12,298 bases of DNA from Bryobacterales bacterium (GTDB lineage: Bacteria; Acidobacteriota; Terriglobia; Bryobacterales; Bryobacteraceae). Under the pieces are notes generated by a model. It ran no database searches. It had not been told where the DNA came from and saw nothing but the letters and a program-made list of their open reading frames with translations. The position numbers and the translations under genes are program-made. The stretch is taken from NCBI GenBank assembly GCA_003517725.1, contig DOZZ01000217.1, positions 23,801-36,098 of the forward strand. Direction: 5' to 3'. The first letter of the stretch is position 1, and every line of letters begins with the position of its first letter. Shown here piece after piece: positions 1-5,724 of this stretch.

Positions 1-1422
1 GAGCAGGGCGCGCAGCGCGAAACGGTAGTCTTCGGGATTCGACAGATTGGCGGTGGTGGTGCGCGCGGGGGGCAGCCGGCCCGGCGTGTGCTGCGCGCCG
101 GCGATGTAGTAAATGCGGGTGTCCGGCGCGAGCGGCGCGTCGTGGCTGCCATCCGGCGTCACATGGATCAACGCGGCGGCGCGGCCCCAGTACTCATACG
201 AGCCATTGGTGTAGAAAATTTTGGGGACTACGCTGGCCCGGCGCGCGCGGTCGAGCAGACCGGCTGAGCTGGCGCCGTCGGTTTCCGCAAGATCGGTGAA
301 GGGAAAGATGTCGACGGGGTAGAAAAAATTCAGGAAAGGCCGCGAGTCGCGCGAAGGTTGCGCGAAGCGGTAATTGAAATTGCCGCGGCCCGCGCCGCCG
401 ACGTGGGCCCACACGCCATCGAACACGATCCTGCCCTGCTCATCGGCGTTGAACCCTTCGTAGACGAAGTCGCGCAGGAAGCGGGCGCTTTGCGAGATGC
501 CATAGCCGATGGCGCGCTTGAGATAGCGCTGGTCCCCGAGTGGCGTCGCGGGGCCGCCGTGTTTCAGGAAGGCGATGAAGTCGCGCACGGCCGCCGGGCC
601 AAGGCCTACGATGGGCGGGTCCTGGGCGGTGTAGATCACTTCGTAAATTTTTCCGGGTGTGAAGCCGGCGGCCATGTAGACGGAGCCGGAGTCGGCCGTG
701 ACGCTGCCGTTTTCTTCTTTGGCAAAGCGCCAGGCGTTGCGCGGCACGGCGGTGCGGGCATCTTCAATGCGGTCGCGGACAGTCAGGATGGCGCCGGGTT
801 CACTGGTATCGACCGCGGCGTAGGGGCGGTGGCCCATGTCGGCGAGGGAAGCTGAGTTGGCTGGCGTATCGAGCACGAAATCGGCGCGGACTTTGCCGCG
901 AATAGGGCTGCCGTCGGCGTTGCGCGCGATGGGCGCATAAAGGTGCAGGATATCGGCGCCCGCGGGCGTGTCGAACTGCCAGCCGACCCAGGCCAGGGTG
1001 TAGCCCTGCTCCAGCAGATACCCATCGCCGAGATCGCCGGCGGTGGTGCCGGGGTTGCGGCTAGCGGCGGCCAGATCGAAGTGCAACAGCAGCCCCTTGC
1101 CGCCGCGGTTGCTGACTTCGAACAGCAGCGAGCCGTTGGCTTTGGCCGGGTCGCGCGGCTGAAGGATGTAGAAGTCGGCGGAGAACTCAACCTGGCCCGC
1201 GGCATTGCGCGGAGCCAGTTGCAAATCGCGCACCAGCTGGTTGGCGGGCGCCCGCGGGTCGACCGAGAAGTGGGCGGTGCCGGTGATGCGCTGGTAGGCG
1301 CCGGCTGGGCCGAATGGCTTGCCCTGCTCGACCTCCGTGCGCTCGGTCACGCGCAGTGCGGTGACAGCGGCGGTGGCTATGGTGAGCGAGAGGCAGGCCA
1401 GGCAGAGGGCGCGGAGGAGCAT
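1..1422 (-). CDS. Secreted alpha/beta hydrolase, Abhydrolase_10-like (C-terminus off window)
   Basis: The reading frame is open for 474 codons from an ATG at 1422 and leaves the window at position 1, so the C-terminus is missing. Residues 1 to about 20 (MLLRALCLACLSLTIATAA) form a signal peptide, which implies export. The mature protein has the look of the alpha/beta-hydrolase domain family (Abhydrolase_10), whose members are usually uncharacterised esterase-like enzymes. The nucleophile elbow is GYGISQSARFLRDF, with Ser310 as the likely nucleophile, followed by an FVYEGFNADEQGRIVFDG stretch. H445 in AGAQHTPG is the likely catalytic histidine, and E410 in NGSYEYWG is a possible acid; these two assignments are inferred. 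The substrate cannot be read from sequence. It is divergent from the small secreted-protein gene, with a 116-bp gap. No clear Shine-Dalgarno precedes the ATG. A general envelope or extracellular esterase is the best guess; confidence in the fold is high, in the reaction low. Confidence 0.85.
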   Translation of the reverse strand, partial: MLLRALCLACLSLTIATAAVTALRVTERTEVEQGKPFGPAGAYQRITGTAHFSVDPRAPANQLVRDLQLAPRNAAGQVEFSADFYILQPRDPAKANGSLLFEVSNRGGKGLLLHFDLAAASRNPGTTAGDLGDGYLLEQGYTLAWVGWQFDTPAGADILHLYAPIARNADGSPIRGKVRADFVLDTPANSASLADMGHRPYAAVDTSEPGAILTVRDRIEDARTAVPRNAWRFAKEENGSVTADSGSVYMAAGFTPGKIYEVIYTAQDPPIVGLGPAAVRDFIAFLKHGGPATPLGDQRYLKRAIGYGISQSARFLRDFVYEGFNADEQGRIVFDGVWAHVGGAGRGNFNYRFAQPSRDSRPFLNFFYPVDIFPFTDLAETDGASSAGLLDRARRASVVPKIFYTNGSYEYWGRAAALIHVTPDGSHDAPLAPDTRIYYIAGAQHTPGRLPPARTTTANLSNPEDYRFALRALL

Positions 1423-1498
1423 CGAACTATTTTGCAACAATCGAGAACTCCGCCCTGGGCGACGCAGGTCGAACGGCCGCGCAGGTTCGCAATTTGGG

Positions 1499-1528
1499 TT
1501 GACATCCGGCCTGCTGGGGCCTTATTCT
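1499..1528 (+). promoter_or_regulatory. Sigma70-like promoter of the small secreted-protein gene
   Basis: A perfect TTGACA -35 box lies at 1499-1504 and a TATTCT -10 box at 1523-1528, separated by 18 bp. An alternative -10, TTATTC at 1522-1527, gives 17 bp. Transcription should start near 1535, only about 4 nt before the ATG at 1539, so the mRNA would be leaderless or nearly so. This is the clearest promoter in the window. The start site is predicted from spacing, not observed. Confidence 0.6.
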
Positions 1529-1538
1529 TCCCGCATCT

Positions 1539-1898
1539 ATGCGAATCCTGGCGTTCAGCACCTTGCTTCTGTTCGGTCTTCTTTTTCAGGCGGTGGCGTC
1601 GGACGTCACCGGGAAATGGAAAGGCAACTTCGCCGAGGGCGGCGACATTGTATTCGATCTCAAATCGGATGGCGACGCGTTGACCGGCACCATGACCGGC
1701 GGCGACGGCAAGTCTTACCCGGTTTCGAAAGGCGAGTTGAAGGACGATAAAATTTCGTTCACCGTCAACACGGAATACCAGGGCAGTCCGATTGTGGTGC
1801 TTCTGAAAGGCACGGTCGCCGGCGCGACTATCAAGATCACGATGCAGACCGAAGACGGCAGCTGGAGCACTGACACGGTTCTGACGAAACAGACGTAG
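1539..1898 (+). CDS. Small secreted beta-rich protein, function unknown
   Basis: This 119-residue protein has a signal peptide of about 20 residues (MRILAFSTLLLFGLLFQAVA, likely cut before SDVTGKW). The mature part of about 99 residues is rich in short alternating hydrophobic/polar strands and turns: GKWKGNF, DIVFDLKSDGDALTGTM, GGDGKSYPVSKGELKDD and GSWSTDTV. This suggests a small antiparallel beta barrel or sandwich, lipocalin-like in general character. I recall similar proteins annotated only as hypothetical in Acidobacteria and Planctomycetes; no function is assigned here. There are no cysteines in the mature chain, no lipobox and no catalytic motif. The start is fixed by the signal peptide and by the promoter immediately upstream; no Shine-Dalgarno is visible. 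The gene is monocistronic: its TAG at 1896-1898 directly abuts the stop codon of the converging permease gene. Confidence 0.8.
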   Translation: MRILAFSTLLLFGLLFQAVASDVTGKWKGNFAEGGDIVFDLKSDGDALTGTMTGGDGKSYPVSKGELKDDKISFTVNTEYQGSPIVVLLKGTVAGATIKITMQTEDGSWSTDTVLTKQT

Positions 1899-3152
1899 CT
1901 ACTCGTAGCGCAGGGCGTCGGCGGGGTCAAGCCGCGAGGCCTTGCGCGCCGGCAGCAATCCGCTCACAACGCCGACCAGCACCAGGATGCCCACCGATGC
2001 CGCGATCGTGATGGGCGAGAGCGTCAGGTGGATGTCGCCCTTGCCGCTGGTGTCTTCATACAGCGGGCCCAGCAGCGGCAGCGTGCCGACAAACGCCGAG
2101 ATCGCGACGCACAGCACGATGCCCAGGGCTCCACCGGCCAGCGTCAGCATCAGGGTTTCGGCCAGCACCTGGCCTTGCACATGCCCGCGGGTTGCGCCGA
2201 GCGCCCGGCGCAGGCCGATTTCGCGGGTGCGCTCGTCCACCGAGACCAGCATGATGTTCATGACGCCCACGCCGCCGATGGCCAGCGTCAGCATGCCGAT
2301 GAAGAGCAGCAGCGCCTGCAGGCCGATGCTGATGCCTTCGATGATGGGACGAAATTCCTCGCGGCCGAAGAACTGGATGGCGCGCTGGTCGGTCGGCGAG
2401 TAGTGCTGGCGCTTGGCGATGCTGGCGCGCACCTGCTGCGTCGCCAGGGCCTCGAATTGGCCCGCTACCGGCGTGAAGACAATGACCGAGGCGTAGCGCG
2501 TATCCCATAGATAGCCGGCGGCGGTCTCGGGAATGAAGGCCGACTCGTCGTCGCTCGTGAAGTAGTTGCTGTCCTGCATCTTGCGCTCCATCACGCCGAT
2601 GACCGTGAAGGTGACGCCATTGATGCTGACCTCCTGCTCGATCGGATAACGCGTGCCGAACAGTTTCTCGCGCAGGCGCGAGCCGAGAAAGATCACGCGG
2701 CGGCGCTCGCCGATATCTTCGGAGGAGATCCAGCGCCCCAGGCTGGGCACTTCGTTGCGCATGTCGCCATAGGCCGGGCAGACGCCGCGGATGGCGGTGC
2801 TGGCCATGCGATCGTTATGCGCGATGGCCAGGAACTTGACGTATTCGAGACAGGCCTGCTGGATGTAGCTGCCCTCCTGCTTGACTGCCTCCAGGTCTTC
2901 GCGCTCGAAGTGCACGGCTTTGCCGGCGCGCTCGCCGCCGGCCTGTTCGCTGGTGGTGCCGGGCCAGCCGATCACCGCGCCGCGGCCGAAAGCTTCGAAG
3001 CTGTGCATCAGGACGCCGCGGAAGCTGCTGCCGTAAGCCATCAGCAGCGTCACGGACGCGATGCCCCAGACGATGCCGAGCATGGTCAAAGCGCTACGGG
3101 CGGGGTTGCGCCGCAGAGCGTCCCAGGCCTGGATCAGGATTTGGCGCGCCAT
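1899..3152 (-). CDS. MacB/FtsX-type ABC transporter permease (second of pair)
   Basis: This 417-residue permease belongs to the MacB-like (type VII ABC) class, which couples ATP hydrolysis in the cytoplasm to mechanical work in the periplasm without carrying substrate through the inner membrane. TM1 spans about 20-41, a large periplasmic domain (MacB_PCD) about 45-270, TM2 about 277-303, TM3 about 330-357 and TM4 about 378-401. The FtsX-family signature DERTREIGLRRALGATRG (306-323) follows TM2, and the C-terminus ends PARKASRLDPADALRYE. There is no Walker A or ABC signature, so no nucleotide-binding domain is fused. The frame stays open upstream to 3326, but that part overlaps the preceding permease gene. 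The ATG at 3152 gives the canonical N-terminus, lies 4 nt after the upstream stop, and has a GGGGG stretch 8 nt before it. Probably pairs with the preceding permease as a heterodimer (inference). Confidence 0.9.
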   Translation of the reverse strand: MARQILIQAWDALRRNPARSALTMLGIVWGIASVTLLMAYGSSFRGVLMHSFEAFGRGAVIGWPGTTSEQAGGERAGKAVHFEREDLEAVKQEGSYIQQACLEYVKFLAIAHNDRMASTAIRGVCPAYGDMRNEVPSLGRWISSEDIGERRRVIFLGSRLREKLFGTRYPIEQEVSINGVTFTVIGVMERKMQDSNYFTSDDESAFIPETAAGYLWDTRYASVIVFTPVAGQFEALATQQVRASIAKRQHYSPTDQRAIQFFGREEFRPIIEGISIGLQALLLFIGMLTLAIGGVGVMNIMLVSVDERTREIGLRRALGATRGHVQGQVLAETLMLTLAGGALGIVLCVAISAFVGTLPLLGPLYEDTSGKGDIHLTLSPITIAASVGILVLVGVVSGLLPARKASRLDPADALRYE

Positions 3153-3156
3153 CTTG

Positions 3157-4413
3157 TTAGCCCCCGGCCTCGAAACGCAGAGCTTCAATGGGATCGACGC
3201 GGGCCGCGCGGCTGGCGGGATAGAGCGCGGAGAGCATCGCCACCAAACCCAGCATGGCGAACGCGAACAGCCCGGTGTGCCAGTCGACCAGCAGGCCGGC
3301 GAAGAAGCCGGGCGGGATGAACGCATTTACGCCGGCGCACAGCGCGACGGCCACGCCTAGGCCGCACAGGCCGCTGAGGAGCACGACGACGACGGTCTCG
3401 ATAAAGAACTGCCACAGGATGGCGCGCGAGGTGGCGCCGATGGCTTTGCGCACGCCGATTTCGCGGGTACGCTCACGCACCGCCACCAGCATCACATTCA
3501 TGACGCCGATGCCGCCCAGCAGCAGCGTGACCACCGCGACGCCGCCCAGAAAGTACTTCATGCCGTCGGTGACCTGGCGGAACGCGATGGCGTTCTCGAC
3601 GGTGTCCCAGATGCCGGCGGCTTCCTTGTCGGCGGGGTTGAAGCCGTGCAGCCGCGCCAGGGTGCGGCGGGTCTGGGCTTTGCACGCTTCATGATCTTCG
3701 ATGGAGCGCGGGACCACCAGCAGCCGGTCGATCCAGTGCGGGTCGGCGGGCGGCTTCTCGGGAAAATCGCGCATCATCGCGGAGAAGGGCAGATAAATTT
3801 TCGACACGTCGCGTCCGTCGTAACTGGAATTCTGGCCGCGCGGGAGCATCGTGCCGACGATGGTGTAAGGCACGTTCTGGATGCTGATCTGCTCGCCCAG
3901 CGAGGGACGCCCGCCGAAGAGCTGCTTCTCGGCGTCGCTGCCGATGAAGGCCACGCGGCGCGCGGCCGCCTCGTCATCCCAGTTGTAGAAGCGGCCGGCC
4001 GCTACGCTAATGCTGCGCACCTGCGCGAAGGGCGGATGCGAAGCGGTGACCAGCAGCGTGCCGCTGTTGAAGCGGCTGTGGACGGTCAGGTTGCGGCCCA
4101 TCTCCGGGATGACGTAGCGGCAGGCGAAGGCCTCCTGTGAAACGACGCGCCAGTCGCTATCCATCCAATGCACGCGACGCCCGGCCCGCATGGAGCCGGT
4201 TTGCATGCTGGTGTTGCCCGCGAAGACGATCATGATGTCGCGGCCGAAGTTCTCGTTTTGCTTCTGCTGGCCGACGCGCAGCCCTTCGCCCGCGGCATTC
4301 ATCAGAATGATGGCGAATATGCCCCAGCCGATGCCGAACATGGTCAGGGCCGTGCGCAGACGGTGCGCCCACAGGTTGCGGAACGCGTCCGCCAGAGAGT
4401 CTCGCCAGAACAT
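3157..4413 (-). CDS. MacB/FtsX-type ABC transporter permease (first of pair)
   Basis: This 418-residue permease has the same architecture as its downstream neighbour. TM1 is at about 21-43, the periplasmic MacB_PCD domain at about 45-280, TM2 at about 286-312, TM3 at about 331-362 and TM4 at about 380-402. The cytoplasmic loop after TM2 carries RERTREIGVRKAIGATSR (313-330), and the tail reads PASRAARVDPIEALRFE. The two permeases are diverged paralogues rather than a recent duplication, since their periplasmic domains differ strongly. The start ATG at 4413 lies 7 nt after the adaptor stop codon, consistent with one transcript. Like its partner it lacks any ATP-binding domain. The expected role is as one half of an exporter or lipid/protein-handling complex with the MacA-like adaptor; the substrate is unknown. 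Confidence 0.9.
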   Translation of the reverse strand: MFWRDSLADAFRNLWAHRLRTALTMFGIGWGIFAIILMNAAGEGLRVGQQKQNENFGRDIMIVFAGNTSMQTGSMRAGRRVHWMDSDWRVVSQEAFACRYVIPEMGRNLTVHSRFNSGTLLVTASHPPFAQVRSISVAAGRFYNWDDEAAARRVAFIGSDAEKQLFGGRPSLGEQISIQNVPYTIVGTMLPRGQNSSYDGRDVSKIYLPFSAMMRDFPEKPPADPHWIDRLLVVPRSIEDHEACKAQTRRTLARLHGFNPADKEAAGIWDTVENAIAFRQVTDGMKYFLGGVAVVTLLLGGIGVMNVMLVAVRERTREIGVRKAIGATSRAILWQFFIETVVVVLLSGLCGLGVAVALCAGVNAFIPPGFFAGLLVDWHTGLFAFAMLGLVAMLSALYPASRAARVDPIEALRFEAGG

Positions 4414-4420
4414 GACGGGC

Positions 4421-5626
4421 CTACTGCAGAATCACTTTGTCGCCGGCCTTCAGGCCGCTGACCAGCTGGGTCTTGACGCCGTTCGAGATGCCCAGCGTCA
4501 CGGGCACCTTCTTGCGGCCCTTGTCCTGTGTAGCGTCCGGCACTTCCACGGAGGCGTGGCGGTCTTTGTCGTAGATCAACGCGGTGTCGGGCAGCATCAG
4601 GACGTTCTTCTTCTCTTCCAGAATGATCTCGGCGTTGGCGCTCATGTTGGCCTTCAACTGCCCGGTGGGGTTGCGTATGGACACGCGGACCTCGAAATTG
4701 GTGACGTTCTCTTTCTCGACGCCGAGCGGAGAAATCTTGGTCACGACGCCCTGGAATTTGGTGTCGCGCAAGGACTCGACCGCGATGCGCGCGGGCTGGC
4801 CCACGAAGACTTTGGCGATATCGGCTTCGCCAACTTTGCCGAGCACGTAGACATCGCTGACATCGCCGAGTGTCATGACGGGCGTGGCTTGCGCGCCCAA
4901 TACCAGGATCGAGCTGATGGCGTCGCCAACCTGCACATCGCGCGAGAGTACCAGGCCGTTCATGGGGCTCACGATGGTCGCGTACGCCAGGTTTTCCTGA
5001 GAGCGGTCGAGCGCTGCCTGCGCCTGCACCACTTGCGCGCGGGCGCGCGATAGATCGGCTTTGGTGACGGCCACGCTACGTAGCGCGACGGCCTGTTTGT
5101 TCAGGCCCATGCGGTAGGCCTTATCGGCATCTTCCTGTACCGACGCGGCGATCAGGCCGTCTTTAAAGAGGTTTTTGGCTCGCTCGGCGGCCGATTTCAG
5201 ATAGGGGACGTCGGTGCCCTCGGCATCCGCTTTATTGCGCTCATAGGCCGCTTCGGCCGATTCGACGGCGGCTTCGGTCGCGACCAGACTGGCTTTCGAC
5301 TCGCGCACCTGGGCCAGCAGCTCGTCCTTGTCGAGCTCCACCAGCACCTGGCCTTCGCGGACCGTGTCGCCGTAGTCCACCAGAATCTTCTTGACGATGC
5401 CGCTGGCTTTCGATTTGACCTGGGCTTCGGCTTTGGGCTGGATCTTGCCGGTGGCCACCACCGCGCGGGCCAGATCGCCGCGTTCGACGGTCGCGATTTT
5501 AGATGGGTCAATGGCGGCCGCCGGGTGGAGTTTGGCGCGCAAGGCGAAGCCGGCGCCGCCGAGGGCGAGCAGAACGGCCCCCAGGATGAGCCATCGTCGA
5601 GTCGTTCTGGTTTTTCGCTGCGCCAT
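4421..5626 (-). CDS. MacA-like periplasmic adaptor (HlyD/RND membrane-fusion family)
   Basis: This 401-residue adaptor would bridge inner-membrane permeases to an outer-membrane channel. A basic N-terminus (MAQRKTRTTRR) is followed by one membrane anchor at about 11-31. The first barrel-sandwich half, with GKIQPKAEAQVKSKASGIV, lies near 60-105. An alpha-helical hairpin with heptad-like Ala/Glu-rich helices covers about 105-203. The second lipoyl half starts at IVSPMNGLVLSRDVQVGD (209-226). The beta-barrel and membrane-proximal domains fill the rest, ending GLKAGDKVIL. It heads the minus-strand unit with the two permeases, as macA does with macB. I chose the ATG at 5626; an in-frame TTG at 5632 would add two residues. 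No good Shine-Dalgarno precedes either. It could also serve an RND pump, but the adjacent MacB permeases argue for the ABC role. Confidence 0.9.
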   Translation of the reverse strand: MAQRKTRTTRRWLILGAVLLALGGAGFALRAKLHPAAAIDPSKIATVERGDLARAVVATGKIQPKAEAQVKSKASGIVKKILVDYGDTVREGQVLVELDKDELLAQVRESKASLVATEAAVESAEAAYERNKADAEGTDVPYLKSAAERAKNLFKDGLIAASVQEDADKAYRMGLNKQAVALRSVAVTKADLSRARAQVVQAQAALDRSQENLAYATIVSPMNGLVLSRDVQVGDAISSILVLGAQATPVMTLGDVSDVYVLGKVGEADIAKVFVGQPARIAVESLRDTKFQGVVTKISPLGVEKENVTNFEVRVSIRNPTGQLKANMSANAEIILEEKKNVLMLPDTALIYDKDRHASVEVPDATQDKGRKKVPVTLGISNGVKTQLVSGLKAGDKVILQ

Positions 5627-5692
5627 GGTCAAAGGTAGATACGCAGGAATTTCACGCGCGGTAGCAAAAAGTTTGTCGTTTTCAACAGTGCG

Positions 5693-5703
5693 GTTGCCGC
5701 AAC
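5693..5703. promoter_or_regulatory. Short inverted repeat in the divergent intergenic region, possible operator
   Basis: GTTGC-C-GCAAC is a perfect 5-bp inverted repeat with a 1-bp centre. It sits about 10 bp upstream of the TATAAT box of the barrel gene, within the 98-bp divergent gap shared with the adaptor gene. It is flanked by two CAACAG hexamers (5683-5688 and 5701-5706 region). Its position would suit a regulator acting on either gene, but so short a repeat can arise by chance. Confidence 0.25.
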
Positions 5704-5713
5704 AGCCGCGTTT

Positions 5714-5719
5714 TATAAT
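5714..5719 (+). promoter_or_regulatory. Candidate -10 box for the barrel/vWFA/coiled-coil operon
   Basis: This is a perfect TATAAT hexamer. With 17-bp spacing the -35 would be CGGTTG at 5691-5696, which is a poor match, so activator dependence is possible. Transcription would start near 5726, effectively at the TTG codon at 5725. The hexamer overlaps an ATG (5718-5720) that lies in a different frame from the barrel gene. Confidence 0.45.
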
Positions 5720-5724
5720 GAGGG

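Noticed and set aside
943..1683. A plus-strand open frame spanning the hydrolase start and the small secreted-protein gene
   Set aside because: It crosses a divergent promoter region and reads through two genes supported by signal peptides; the translation has no domain.
3153..3326. N-terminal extension of the second permease to 3326
   Set aside because: The extension lies inside the tail of the first permease, is Pro/Ser/Arg-rich, and the ATG at 3152 gives the normal family N-terminus just after the upstream stop.
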